From positions 1 to 64,000 of the forward strand of contig WTCE01000070.1 in assembly GCA_013138735.1 (NCBI GenBank): a stretch of DNA of 64,000 nucleotides, read 5' to 3'. The number at the start of each line of letters is the position of its first letter. Position 1 is the first letter of the stretch. Made by a program: the position numbers and the translations under genes. Of this stretch, positions 24,354 through 33,252 are shown piece after piece. The stretch is from Crocinitomix sp. GTDB lineage: Bacteria; Bacteroidota; Bacteroidia; Flavobacteriales_D; Crocinitomicaceae. The notes under the pieces are model-generated. The model searched no databases. It worked only from the letters and a program-made list of their open reading frames with translations, and was not told the DNA's origin.

Positions 24354-24942
24354 AATTAACTCAAAAATCATCTATAAATACGCCCTCATACTATTTGTCT
24401 TAATTGGCTGCAATTCTGCCCTTAAAGACACGCAAGTTCTTTCTATTAAATATGAAGAATTCAAACCTTCATTTCAAAAACCTTTTACTAATGACCTAAA
24501 ACATTATCAGTTTGGATTAGAAAGGTGGAAAGAACCGTATTATAAGAATGCTGTTTCACATTTTCCAGATACCTTATTCTCCAATATCACCTATGAGTTT
24601 TTCTTTATTCCAAAAATCATGCAAGGTGGATCAAGCATTGCGCTGAAATTAGAATTTGACAACTTAAAACTTGCGGAGGCTTTCTTTAAAGCTAAAACGA
24701 ACCGAGATGCGGAAAAGGAGTTTACTAATTTTGAGGAATTAAAAGAGTCGCGTTTCTGTTTTCCAGAAGAATTTGGATTCCCTTCAAGATATAAACTGCC
24801 AAGCAATAGTGAAGTTAAGCTCTTTCAAGCCCCAAGATGCTGGGGACAAGGGGAACGCGTCTTAGGCGGAATTCAAACAGCAATTGCGATAGACAGATCC
24901 TTGAACAGTGTTATTTGTTGGGCGCGAGATTTATCGCTTTAA
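24349..24942 (+). CDS. Lipoprotein with apparent ATT start codon
   Basis: From ATT at 24349 the frame reads as a lipoprotein: IKINSKIIYKYALILFVLIGC (Cys at about residue 21), then a mature domain ending 'QAPRCWGQGERVLGGIQTAIAIDRSLNSVICWARDLSL'. No ATG, GTG or TTG exists between the TAA at 24343 and the signal sequence; the next ATG (24619) would remove 90 residues including the lipobox. The ATT overlaps the previous stop (ATTAA), like the usual ATGA coupling. ATT is known as a rare start (infC). Loss of the start by mutation is the alternative. The family is unknown. Confidence 0.55.
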   Translation: MKINSKIIYKYALILFVLIGCNSALKDTQVLSIKYEEFKPSFQKPFTNDLKHYQFGLERWKEPYYKNAVSHFPDTLFSNITYEFFFIPKIMQGGSSIALKLEFDNLKLAEAFFKAKTNRDAEKEFTNFEELKESRFCFPEEFGFPSRYKLPSNSEVKLFQAPRCWGQGERVLGGIQTAIAIDRSLNSVICWARDLSL

Positions 24943-24968
24943 AAAAAATGAATAAATGCCAAAAGGCA

Positions 24969-24976
24969 TATCTTTA
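24969..24976 (+). promoter_or_regulatory. Putative -7 box for the OsmC gene
   Basis: TATCTTTA in the context AAAAGGCATATCTTTATTCAA, 75 bp before the start at 25052. Confidence 0.35.
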
Positions 24977-25051
24977 TTCAACCCTTAACATTAACTTAAA
25001 AAAAACTAAGCCGAAAACTGATTAGGTTAGGCAAAATAAATACACTTAAAA

Positions 25052-25507
25052 ATGGAAGAATTACACATAGAGACATTCAAGGCAAAAGCACAAGGAAATG
25101 GCTGGCCAACTAAAGTGAACATTACGGATACAGAATGGCAGCTTCAGTTAGACGAACCTGTTGAGGATGGTGGGTCAAATTCGGGAGCAAATCCTATGCA
25201 ATATTTTATTGCTTCTTTAGCTGGCTGTCAAAATGAGCAAGCGCAAGTTGTTGCGGGCGAACTTTCCTTTGATATTAGCCAAATTAATATTGATGTAGAA
25301 GTTGATCTTGATCTTTCTGGTTTTATGGGAATGTCAAATAATTCAGATGGCAGTTACAAAAGTGTTCGATTGAATGCCGAAGTGAGCGGAGAAGCAACTG
25401 ATAAACAAATAAAAGCCATGGGAGAAAAAGTTGATGCGCGTTGTCCTATTTTAGCTTTGTTGCGCACAAGTGGCTGTAAAATTGAAAGTAACTGGAGCAA
25501 AAAATAG
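25052..25507 (+). CDS. OsmC/Ohr family protein
   Basis: The 151-residue cytoplasmic protein belongs to the OsmC family of thiol-dependent peroxidases, which reduce organic hydroperoxides. The two redox cysteines are at about positions 59 ('IASLAGCQNEQ') and 131 ('VDARCPILALL'), each in its expected motif. The length is normal. It is more like the general OsmC branch than Ohr. It has its own promoter-like box and is not linked to an OhrR regulator. Confidence 0.85.
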   Translation: MEELHIETFKAKAQGNGWPTKVNITDTEWQLQLDEPVEDGGSNSGANPMQYFIASLAGCQNEQAQVVAGELSFDISQINIDVEVDLDLSGFMGMSNNSDGSYKSVRLNAEVSGEATDKQIKAMGEKVDARCPILALLRTSGCKIESNWSKK

Positions 25508-25574
25508 CTCGCGCCAACGAATGTTCCATTGATAATCTCATAGGGAATAATATTATTGATAGATAGCCCCAAAT

Positions 25575-25943
25575 ATGAAGTATCATTTTTTAAACTTAAC
25601 ACATCAAGTGCTCAACGAATCAGAAAGCAAAACGACAATACTATCGCAATCAAATAGAATAGCAGGAACTAGTAGTACATATTTTGAAAACGGAGTTGGA
25701 TTATTGGAAGATAAACTAAGGCACAATACCTTATATTATGTTATTCATGATGTCCAACGATATAAAGGGAAAACGTTAGTAGATTCAGGAGTAACGGTAA
25801 TCTCCACTAAGTCAGATATTATTACATTTATTACCCAAGAATTACGTACAAATGACTTACGGCCAATACGAATAATGGCTAGAATTAATCCCGAATTTGT
25901 AATAATTGTGAATGATGAACAGAGTTTCTACCTTTACCAATAG
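25575..25943 (+). CDS. Small unknown protein
   Basis: The 122-residue cytoplasmic protein has no recognised motif. It reads as a plausible folded alpha/beta protein ('LYYVIHDVQRYKGKTLVDSGVTVISTKSDIITFITQEL'). It lies between the OsmC and SDR genes on the same strand. Confidence 0.5.
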   Translation: MKYHFLNLTHQVLNESESKTTILSQSNRIAGTSSTYFENGVGLLEDKLRHNTLYYVIHDVQRYKGKTLVDSGVTVISTKSDIITFITQELRTNDLRPIRIMARINPEFVIIVNDEQSFYLYQ

Positions 25944-26013
25944 AATAGCAAAAACATTACAGTAATAGCACATAATAAGAAACTAATTATACTGCGTAAA
26001 AGCATTAAAACGA

Positions 26014-26730
26014 ATGAAAAAAGCCATAATAATTGGTGGAACTTCTGGAATTGGAAGAGGACTTGCCGAAAAGTTAATTGAAAATAATTGGACAGTTGCC
26101 ATAACTGGTCGAAGAACTGAATTACTGGAAGAAATAAAACAAAAATCAAATAATCAAATTTTGACACTGGAACATGATGTGACAGAAATAAATAGTTCGG
26201 ACGTAAAATTAGAATCTCTTTTTGAGCAATTAAAAACGGTAGATTTAGTAGTTGTTTCTGCTGGATTGTCTGAAATGAATGAGGAATTAAAATGGGACGT
26301 TGAAAATAAAGTAATACAAACGAATGTAAACGGAATTGCTAAAGTTTATGAATTTGTCTTTTCTAAGTTTAAAAAACAAGGCTATGGACACCTTGCTGCA
26401 ATCTCGTCTATCGCCGCAATACGCGGAAATAGACATTGTCCATCCTATAGTGCATCCAAAGCTTTTCAAGCGAATTATCTTGAGGCTTTAAGATGCATTG
26501 CTAAAAATAAAAAGTTAGCTATTAAAATCACTGATATTCAACCCGGTTTCGTTGATACACCAATGGCAAAAGGAGATGGATTATTTTGGGTCGCACCAGT
26601 AAAAAAGGCTTCAACTCAAATTTACACAGGAATTATAAAAGGAAGGCGAAAAATTTATATTACTAAAAGGTGGCGATTAATCGCTTGGATCATGAAAAAT
26701 GCCCCAAGCTGGATCATAGAAAAAATGTAG
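26014..26730 (+). CDS. Short-chain dehydrogenase/reductase
   Basis: The 238-residue classical SDR has the cofactor motif 'IIIGGTSGIGRGLAEKL', 'VVVSAGL', Asn104 in 'IQTNVNG', Ser132 and Tyr145/Lys149 in 'YSASKAF', so the catalytic tetrad is complete. The arginines after strand 2 ('TGRRTE') suggest NADP(H). The C-terminal 'KKASTQIYTGIIKGRRKIYITKRWRLIAWIMKNAPSWI' is the membrane-associated tail found in YqjQ-like members. The substrate is unknown. Confidence 0.9.
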   Translation: MKKAIIIGGTSGIGRGLAEKLIENNWTVAITGRRTELLEEIKQKSNNQILTLEHDVTEINSSDVKLESLFEQLKTVDLVVVSAGLSEMNEELKWDVENKVIQTNVNGIAKVYEFVFSKFKKQGYGHLAAISSIAAIRGNRHCPSYSASKAFQANYLEALRCIAKNKKLAIKITDIQPGFVDTPMAKGDGLFWVAPVKKASTQIYTGIIKGRRKIYITKRWRLIAWIMKNAPSWIIEKM

Positions 26731-26820
26731 GACAAAACACATTTCATACTCTATAAAAAACCATATCTCCCCGCTCCTACTCAGCCTTAAAAATGCTAAC
26801 TTCAGCCTAATTAATTATAA

Positions 26821-27405
26821 ATGAATACCGAACTCTCAAACTTCAAACATTACATTAACAACCTAGTTTCAATGGATGATTCAACCTTTGAATTAGCCAA
26901 AGAGTTCCTCAAAATTGAAAGGATTGCAAAAGGAGATGATTTTATCACGCAAGGCAAAGTATGTAATAAAATTGCGTTTATAATTTCAGGTTTACTAAAA
27001 ATCTATTACCTAAAAGATGGGAATCACGTAAACACTTGTTTTTGTGCTGAGAATTCAATTGCTTCCTCATTTGAAAGTTTCACCAATCAAACTGTATCTC
27101 AGGAATCTATTGAGGCGCTTGAGGATTCTACATTAATAGTAATCAGCAAATCTGCTCTTGACAAGTTGTATCAACTGCATTCAAAATGGCAAGAAGTTGG
27201 TCATAAAATGGTTGAAAAGGAATGTGTGCGGCTTTCTGCTCGTGTTCAAACATTGGGTTTTGATTCAGCCTTAGAAAAGTATAAGGCATTAATTGAAAAC
27301 CAACCTCACATTATTCAAAGAGTCCCTATTCAAGACATTGCATCTTATCTTGGTGTGAGCCGTGAAACATTAAGCAGAATTAGATCAAAAATTGTTAAGC
27401 ACTGA
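26821..27405 (+). CDS. Crp/Fnr family transcriptional regulator
   Basis: The 194-residue protein has an N-terminal cyclic-nucleotide-binding fold ('RIAKGDDFITQGKVCNKIAFIISGLLKIYYLKDGNHVNTCFCAENSIASSF') and a C-terminal HTH with 'PIQDIASYLGVSRETLSRIRSKI'. No Fe-S cysteine set is obvious. In Bacteroidota such short Crp-like regulators usually control a neighbouring gene; here the downstream membrane protein at 27490 is the nearest candidate. Confidence 0.88.
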   Translation: MNTELSNFKHYINNLVSMDDSTFELAKEFLKIERIAKGDDFITQGKVCNKIAFIISGLLKIYYLKDGNHVNTCFCAENSIASSFESFTNQTVSQESIEALEDSTLIVISKSALDKLYQLHSKWQEVGHKMVEKECVRLSARVQTLGFDSALEKYKALIENQPHIIQRVPIQDIASYLGVSRETLSRIRSKIVKH

Positions 27406-27489
27406 TTAGTTGTTGGTCGGAAATTTTGTGACAAATGTCAATTGACGCTTCTATCCTATTGCTGAATTTTACAAGAAAAAAATTTAGTT

Positions 27490-28059
27490 ATGGAAATCTT
27501 ATATTATTCAAGTGCATTTTGTCTAATTCTCTTTGCAGTATTGGCAACCTTTGATGGAATTTATCTACACATCTGGAAATTCGAATTATTTAAACATGAA
27601 GACAGCACGTTTGAGCATAAAACACATTCCGTTCGGGCCGTTTTATTTCCTTTAATCGTTTGGTTTTTATTTATCCAACATGACCCAATTAGTTTTTGGA
27701 TAGGAATTGCCTTAGTCTTTCTTGACTTATTGGTACTAGCAATAGACGCATGGAGCGAAAAGGACAGCAGACAAGCAATGGGAGGCTTACCCAGATGGGA
27801 ATATATCATTCATCTTTTTTCAAACGGATTTCATTTCGCCGCAATCGGCATTGTTGTAGCAATTAGGTTGATTCTTAATTCTGAAGGAATTGAACTGACT
27901 GTAGAAACCCAAGCAGCAGGCGCCTTAGAATTCTTGATTTTTATTGCCTTTAATTTGATCCCTGGAGCAATTATTTTTGCCCTGTTACATGTCCTATTAA
28001 CCACTCAGTATGGTGTGAACTTGTGGAACAAAAATAGAAAGCGAGTGAAATGTTGTTAG
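27490..28059 (+). CDS. Four-helix integral membrane protein
   Basis: The 189-residue protein has about five hydrophobic segments, with a conserved-looking centre 'DAWSEKDSRQAMGGLPRWEYIIHLFSNGFHFAAIGI'. The family is unknown to me. It follows the Crp/Fnr regulator by 84 bp on the same strand and is the likely target. It ends with a basic tail and two cysteines (KRVKCC). Confidence 0.6.
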   Translation: MEILYYSSAFCLILFAVLATFDGIYLHIWKFELFKHEDSTFEHKTHSVRAVLFPLIVWFLFIQHDPISFWIGIALVFLDLLVLAIDAWSEKDSRQAMGGLPRWEYIIHLFSNGFHFAAIGIVVAIRLILNSEGIELTVETQAAGALEFLIFIAFNLIPGAIIFALLHVLLTTQYGVNLWNKNRKRVKCC

Positions 28060-28096
28060 CAATGATTCTTCGGAACGATAAGTGAGAGATAAAAAA

Positions 28097-28876
28097 CTAT
28101 TGAAGTAACAAATCGTTATGATAGGCCGAAGATTCTACTATGGCGCAACTACAATCAAACTTTATCCTATTTTCTGGATAATGGGTTTTATACAATTCCA
28201 CTCGCTCTTCTAATGATAAATTAAGAGGATCCACTCCCCCATTCAACCACATTCCTAAGACTAGAATAGGTTCATGAATAGGCGGTCTCCAGCCATCAAA
28301 CTCGCAAAACTTTGTATGATAAATGAAATGCATTCCGATAATCTTTTCATTCAAGAAATTCTTCTCAAGTGTTTCAAAATTTGAATCCTCAGCAATTTCG
28401 AATGCTGCAAGGGCTTGCTTGTATTGATAGCCAATAAATGCTGTGCCTAAGAAACACATCAATACACCAGCAATAAACGCATATTTAATCATTTTTGAAA
28501 TTGGCTTCACTACGCTTTTCCAAAAAATTTGAAGTGCTAAAAAATGAGGAATAAAGGTGACTAATCCAACTCCCACAAGGATCATAATCAGACCTAAATA
28601 ATTCATGTGGCTTAGAAAAATGATACAATAGATAAACAAGCAGAAAGAAACGCCGTTTAAAAAACCAATTAACCAATGGATTCTTTTAAATCGAATAGAA
28701 ATTGGATAAAGAATAGTGTTAGCAAAGCAAATACTGATTAAGACAAGAGCCCATCCGGAAGGAAGACAAAACACTTGCCAAAAGATATTTAAAGTAATGA
28801 CAATCAATAATAAAATCGCATTTAAAATTACCAAACGAATTGGCTTAGAAAAAAAATGTACGATTCTTTTGAGCAT
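28097..28876 (-). CDS. Polytopic membrane protein of unknown function
   Basis: The 259-residue protein has five hydrophobic segments in the first 160 residues, then a soluble C-terminal domain ('IIGMHFIYHTKFCEFDGWRPPIHEPILVLGMWLNGGVDPLNLSLEERVELYKTHYPENRIKFDCSC'). No known motif was recognised. It is convergent with the membrane protein at 27490 and divergent from the DinB gene. Confidence 0.6.
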   Translation of the reverse strand: MLKRIVHFFSKPIRLVILNAILLLIVITLNIFWQVFCLPSGWALVLISICFANTILYPISIRFKRIHWLIGFLNGVSFCLFIYCIIFLSHMNYLGLIMILVGVGLVTFIPHFLALQIFWKSVVKPISKMIKYAFIAGVLMCFLGTAFIGYQYKQALAAFEIAEDSNFETLEKNFLNEKIIGMHFIYHTKFCEFDGWRPPIHEPILVLGMWLNGGVDPLNLSLEERVELYKTHYPENRIKFDCSCAIVESSAYHNDLLLQ

Positions 28877-29053
28877 GTTTTTTACTTTAGAATCAAAACG
28901 AAGATTTGTGTATTAAATTATATTTAGGATAAAGAAAATAAGTCTTTGCTCTCACTGTGAAATCTTTGTATTGAAAAAAACAATTTCCATGTCATAATAA
29001 GTCGCCTTAAATGGCTAATTTTAATCGAAACGCTATTCTCGAATCCAATCAAT

Positions 29054-29491
29054 ATGAAAAACGAATTTCTTAGACATACAATAGCTACCATTAAATATCG
29101 ATTTGACAAATCAATAAGTGATCGTAAGGAAAACTTTGGGGAATTTAGTTTAGGAAAAGGAAGCAGGAACCCAACCGAAATTGTCTATCATATGTTTCAA
29201 GTAATTCATGCAACCAGAACTTTCTTAGAGGAGGAGAGATTTGACGCTGAGCAACCTTCCAAATTGACGATTGCTGCCGAAATAGAGCGATTTAATCAAG
29301 AATTAATTAAAACTGACACTGCACTTGATACGGATGAATTACCTGTGCTTTACGCGAAAAAACTATTGCAAGGACCATTTTCAGACATCCTTACACATAT
29401 TGGTCAACTAGCTATGTTGCAAAGATTGAACGACAAGCCAATTCAGGGTGAAGATTTCTCTCAGGCTCATATAAAAACTGGAATGAATTAA
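29054..29491 (+). CDS. DinB-like four-helix protein
   Basis: The 145-residue protein is all-alpha with the DinB/YfiT-like layout: histidines in 'EIVYHMFQVIHATRTFLEEERF' and 'DILTHIGQLAMLQRLNDKPIQGEDFSQAHI'. In the family three histidines bind a metal and members act as thiol-dependent transferases or are of unknown role. It is a single gene with its own 5' region. Confidence 0.75.
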   Translation: MKNEFLRHTIATIKYRFDKSISDRKENFGEFSLGKGSRNPTEIVYHMFQVIHATRTFLEEERFDAEQPSKLTIAAEIERFNQELIKTDTALDTDELPVLYAKKLLQGPFSDILTHIGQLAMLQRLNDKPIQGEDFSQAHIKTGMN

Positions 29492-29520
29492 GATATCGCA
29501 CAACAGCAATTAAAAAACAC

Positions 29521-29958
29521 ATGAAAAATCACCTCACAATCTTGTGCCTTTTTTTAACCCTTATAAGTTTTGGACAAAGCGATTCAATTCTTGTCTCAAA
29601 TGGCAAAGAACGACCTATTGAGGATATTAGGCTAATGACGCCAGACTCAAACTTTACAACCATAGCACATGATAGTATTGTAAGTGGGGAAATTATTGAA
29701 ATATGTAGAAGTTCGTTTACGATATTTGGACAAATAGTTGGTCTTATACAGTTGCAAACGGAATTTGTAAAGAAGCCCTTTCAAATCTTACTCCTTGATA
29801 ATCAATTTATTTCAGGATTAGAAATTGGGAAAACCGTTAGTTTGAAGATAGCACCATACAAGCCTGATAATAAAGAATTAAATAAATCAACTGGGCTCTG
29901 TTGTATCGGTATCAATGGGTACAATTTAAGTTTTCTAATAGGTGTTGCCGTCGAATAA
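29521..29958 (+). CDS. Secreted protein of unknown function
   Basis: The 145-residue protein has the signal peptide MKNHLTILCLFLTLISFGQ. The mature part is beta-rich ('SGEIIEICRSSFTIFGQIVGLIQLQTEF', 'GLEIGKTVSLKIAPYKP') with two adjacent cysteines ('GLCCIGINGYN'). The family is unknown. It starts 29 bp after the DinB gene. Confidence 0.5.
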   Translation: MKNHLTILCLFLTLISFGQSDSILVSNGKERPIEDIRLMTPDSNFTTIAHDSIVSGEIIEICRSSFTIFGQIVGLIQLQTEFVKKPFQILLLDNQFISGLEIGKTVSLKIAPYKPDNKELNKSTGLCCIGINGYNLSFLIGVAVE

Positions 29959-30017
29959 ATGTCATCTCAAAGATGTTGCATATCGATAAACCTCAAAATT
30001 ATCACAACCATTAAAAA

Positions 30018-30308
30018 ATGCTAGAATTCTACATCATTTCAGAAACTCAAACCACCCCAGAAGCTCCGGAAGACATAAACCTAGCATTCGCTGAAAAATT
30101 AAACCTCAAAACCTTTCATAACCTGCAGAAAAAAGGAATAATTGAGGATGAATTCAACTATTTTGAAGACTTTAGATGGAATGCTAACCTCGTTAAAAGT
30201 AAATTAGAAGAATTACAGCATTTAACTGACACGGATGTCGTTAAGCTGAAAGCGATACTTGCGCCTGCAGTTGCTATCTCCAAAGGGCTAATTGCTTATT
30301 GTGACTGA
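30018..30308 (+). CDS. Small acidic protein of unknown function
   Basis: The 96-residue acidic cytoplasmic protein is mainly helical ('FNYFEDFRWNANLVKSKLEELQHLTDTDVVKLKAILAPAVAISKGLIAYCD'). It resembles immunity-like small proteins in size and charge, and it lies 27 bp before an Imm21 gene. No family was recognised. Confidence 0.45.
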   Translation: MLEFYIISETQTTPEAPEDINLAFAEKLNLKTFHNLQKKGIIEDEFNYFEDFRWNANLVKSKLEELQHLTDTDVVKLKAILAPAVAISKGLIAYCD

Positions 30309-30335
30309 ACTAATAACAGCCAAATATAATTAAAA

Positions 30336-30899
30336 GTGAAAATGAAATGGATTAACTCAACGGGCGGCCCTTCAATCATCATAGCTACTGCAAAGGTTAA
30401 AAAATGGAGCGGTATTGGAACTATTGAGGCTGCCTTAAAAAATGAATTTGAAGAAACCGAAGACTTTATGGATCCTAATCAATGTCATTATGGACAGGCA
30501 TGTGAAATAATTAATGAAATAGGATTAGTAAAAATTCAAGGCAGCACTACTGAGGTTATAATAATTGGAGACGAGCCTTTACAAATGACTGTTTTAGGGA
30601 ATGCAGAAAAGACAGGCATTATTATAGTAAAATGGTCTTTTGGTGAAAATGTAGAAACCGTTGAAAGTTTCCTAGACTTTAATGAATTGGAAGTTTTACC
30701 AAATTGGCAGGCTTTAATGACAGCACAATTACATTCAGATGAGCATATATTACTGGATGCCGCAGCGTCTGGATTCGACCTAGAAAAAGATGAAATAATC
30801 AAATTTGAACTTAAAAAAGGGACCTATGCTATCTCTAGTTTAACTTTCTCTCCAAACGAAAAGACCGAAATGTATTTGTATCAATTTAAAAGGAAATAA
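30336..30899 (+). CDS. Imm21-like immunity protein
   Basis: The 187-residue cytoplasmic protein opens with 'KWINSTGGPSIIIATAKVKKWSGIG', then 'CHYGQACEIINEIGLVKIQGSTTEVIIIGDEPLQMTVL' and 'GIIIVKWSFGE', in the order typical of the Imm21 family that protects against polymorphic toxins. No cognate toxin is present nearby, so it may be an orphan immunity gene. It lies in a run of small unknown genes on the same strand. Confidence 0.72.
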   Translation: MKMKWINSTGGPSIIIATAKVKKWSGIGTIEAALKNEFEETEDFMDPNQCHYGQACEIINEIGLVKIQGSTTEVIIIGDEPLQMTVLGNAEKTGIIIVKWSFGENVETVESFLDFNELEVLPNWQALMTAQLHSDEHILLDAAASGFDLEKDEIIKFELKKGTYAISSLTFSPNEKTEMYLYQFKRK

Positions 30900-30963
30900 T
30901 GGATAGAAAAAATGCAAGGGAAAAGTACTTTGGAATTGTAATAAACAAAACGTTATAATTAAG

Positions 30964-31521
30964 ATGTCTCACATAAGTCACGATATCGTTATTGTTATTC
31001 CGCCAACTGAAATCCAAGTTGTATTTGATTCAGTAATTGACGCCCTAGTCGAAAATGATTTTGAATTAGAAGAAGTACCATTTCATAGAATATTATTGAG
31101 TAAAATTGACATAGATGGCGATCTGCCTGCGGGAACGTGGCTCGATCCAGAAACGACAGGCGCACGAGAAATAGCTGTTAATAAATTAAGGAACAATATA
31201 CCTGGTGGATTAATAAGCGTTAGAGGAATAAAGGATAAATTTGAAGAATTAGCTCCTTATGATGTCGGTATATCCTTTAGCTCTTTAGATAATCAAACAA
31301 TCGAATATATAGCTATCTATACCAGAGACTATATTTACAATCCGCACCAATCAACATTTGAAGCTATTATTAAATCCATCATAAAAAGAAGCACAATTAT
31401 AGGAATAGCGCAAGGATTAGATGCTCCGTATGATTGGGCAGGAGAAGAGATTGCCGGAATTATTAAGGCTGGAAAACTGGAGGAATTGCATCCTGAATTG
31501 GTTTATCAAAGTGAGGCTTAA
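30964..31521 (+). CDS. Unknown cytoplasmic protein, immunity-like
   Basis: The 185-residue protein has no signal peptide or membrane segment. Segments such as 'IEYIAIYTRDYIYNPHQSTFEAIIKSII' and 'GIAQGLDAPYDWAGEEIAGIIKAGKLEELHPELVYQSEA' do not match a family I know. Its position 64 bp after Imm21, its size and its acidic character are compatible with another immunity protein; this is inference. Confidence 0.5.
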   Translation: MSHISHDIVIVIPPTEIQVVFDSVIDALVENDFELEEVPFHRILLSKIDIDGDLPAGTWLDPETTGAREIAVNKLRNNIPGGLISVRGIKDKFEELAPYDVGISFSSLDNQTIEYIAIYTRDYIYNPHQSTFEAIIKSIIKRSTIIGIAQGLDAPYDWAGEEIAGIIKAGKLEELHPELVYQSEA

Positions 31522-31712
31522 ATTATATGAATCAAAACTTTATCTTGACTCAAACCAATTAAAAGCTGAATTCGATTACGCCAAATTTTCACAGAAATCT
31601 TGATAATGTTGTCATTTAGAGCCCCCCACTCTGCTATCGCTTGTGCAGGCTATAAATTTCACCAAACATCTAAAAAACATTTGCGCCAATGCTCAAACTT
31701 CAGCGAAAGCAC

Positions 31713-31720
31713 TATATTTA
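31713..31720 (+). promoter_or_regulatory. Putative -7 box
   Basis: TATATTTA in the context CAGCGAAAGCACTATATTTAC, 26 bp before the ATG at 31747. Nearly the same context stands before 1624 and 2608. Confidence 0.45.
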
Positions 31721-31746
31721 CTTAACCTTAAACACTACAAAATAAC

Positions 31747-32733
31747 ATGGGCATATTTGATTTCTTTAAGAAAAAAGAAAATACGCAAAAAAGCAATGAA
31801 CCTGTAAAAAAAAACCTTGCCAAGGAAGATGGAAGAAATGTCAAGCCAAATTCTTTATCTGAGCTAAAAAGCATTGGTGCCAAAAAATCTTTAAATGATT
31901 TGTATGCAGAAAAGTTGCAAAACAAACCTGCCGAAGAACCAAATCCGAATAAAATTGAAGTCGTGCTAGACGATACTGGAACACATCAAGAAAATTTCGG
32001 TGGCCTATTTGGGTTCAATTATGCAAACTCAAAAAAAGGCAATAAGTTTTTGTATGAAATGGTTGCTTTGTCTGCTATACAGCCACCATTCTATGAAAAC
32101 CCCGTATATAGTGTTGCTGAAGTAGGTTTTGGTGAAGCTAGCGGCGGATCAGAATTAGTAAAAATAAGATCCATCAAGCATAATGATCAAATTTTATCAG
32201 CTTTCCCATACCTCAAAACAACTTATACTTTGCCATTTGAAACAAAGCAAATTATTGAATGGTCTCACATTGCAAAATTGGAGGCAGAAATAAAAGGAGG
32301 AGGAAGAGACACGTTTGGATTAGCTTTTTTTGCAACTGATTATGGTATAAACAGGAATAAGTATAAATCGATTAAAAAGTTGAATATTAACATCTCTGCA
32401 ATAGCAATGGTGCTTGATAAAAGCGATTTAACTGAAATTAATGGAACCCCTTTAAGTCCAGACTTTGCAACTTATATGCCCAGTAAAGATATACTAAGAC
32501 CAACTTATTATGATTTTATAGGCGTGTTGAACAATTTTCAAGAATGTAATTTATCGAAAGACAGCTTGGGATATATTTTAAACGTAAAATTAATCAATCA
32601 AGAAAATGAGCCAGACTTCTTTACTGTTGACATGTTTGTTAATCGTGAAAACATGAGAATAACTGATTTGAAAAAAGGAATGAAAGTAGCCGGTGCACTT
32701 TGGTTTCAAGGAGAAATTGCAAAAGACTCTTAA
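31747..32733 (+). CDS. Unknown cytoplasmic protein
   Basis: The 328-residue protein starts 'MGIFDFFKKK', a helix often found in Bacteroidota proteins that accompany immunity or toxin clusters, followed by a lysine-rich linker and a globular domain (about residues 85-325). It has no catalytic motif that I recognise. The start of the next lipoprotein gene directly abuts its stop, so they are co-transcribed. Confidence 0.6.
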   Translation: MGIFDFFKKKENTQKSNEPVKKNLAKEDGRNVKPNSLSELKSIGAKKSLNDLYAEKLQNKPAEEPNPNKIEVVLDDTGTHQENFGGLFGFNYANSKKGNKFLYEMVALSAIQPPFYENPVYSVAEVGFGEASGGSELVKIRSIKHNDQILSAFPYLKTTYTLPFETKQIIEWSHIAKLEAEIKGGGRDTFGLAFFATDYGINRNKYKSIKKLNINISAIAMVLDKSDLTEINGTPLSPDFATYMPSKDILRPTYYDFIGVLNNFQECNLSKDSLGYILNVKLINQENEPDFFTVDMFVNRENMRITDLKKGMKVAGALWFQGEIAKDS

Positions 32734-33216
32734 ATGAATTTTTACCCTAAATTTATATTAATCGCTTTATTCGCATTGCTGTCGAGTTGTGCGTCTGACG
32801 AATCAAAATTGACTACAATTTTGGCATCTGACACGTATGAAATTCATTTCATTGATTATCATGGTGGATTGGCAGGTCAATCTTCTCCCAGTAATGCGTC
32901 TCGTTTATTAAGTATAGAAAAAACTACTCAAGGTGTAATTGCAGAATATATTTGGGATGAAAGAGATGAGTCTGTTAAAAAAGTACTGAGTTCAAAAGAC
33001 CTTTTGTATATAGAAGATTGGGCCTTTAAACAAATAAAATCTCATGACGCTAACAAAGAATATAACGGTTCCTGTATGGGTTCAAATACTGATTTTGAAA
33101 TAAAAAATGATGAGCTGAATGTTTTAATACAACCTACAGAATTGAATGAATGGGCTCATCATGATCTTATGGAGTACTTAGGTTTTTGGGAAAAAGATGA
33201 TTTTTTTGACTTTTAA
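32734..33216 (+). CDS. Lipoprotein of unknown function
   Basis: The 160-residue lipoprotein has the signal MNFYPKFILIALFALLSSC (Cys19). The mature domain is acidic, with 'YNGSCMGSNTDFEI' and an acidic-aromatic tail. It directly abuts the preceding 328-residue gene, so the two are translationally coupled. The family is unknown. Confidence 0.55.
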   Translation: MNFYPKFILIALFALLSSCASDESKLTTILASDTYEIHFIDYHGGLAGQSSPSNASRLLSIEKTTQGVIAEYIWDERDESVKKVLSSKDLLYIEDWAFKQIKSHDANKEYNGSCMGSNTDFEIKNDELNVLIQPTELNEWAHHDLMEYLGFWEKDDFFDF

Positions 33217-33252
33217 AAATTAAAAGGAGTCCACGGAATAAAGTAAATAAAA

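Noticed and set aside
31421-31603. 60-codon ORF overlapping the end of the 30964 gene
   Set aside because: It lies mostly in another frame of that gene. The tail (KLYESKLYLDSNQLKAEF) looks protein-like, but there is no start or family support.
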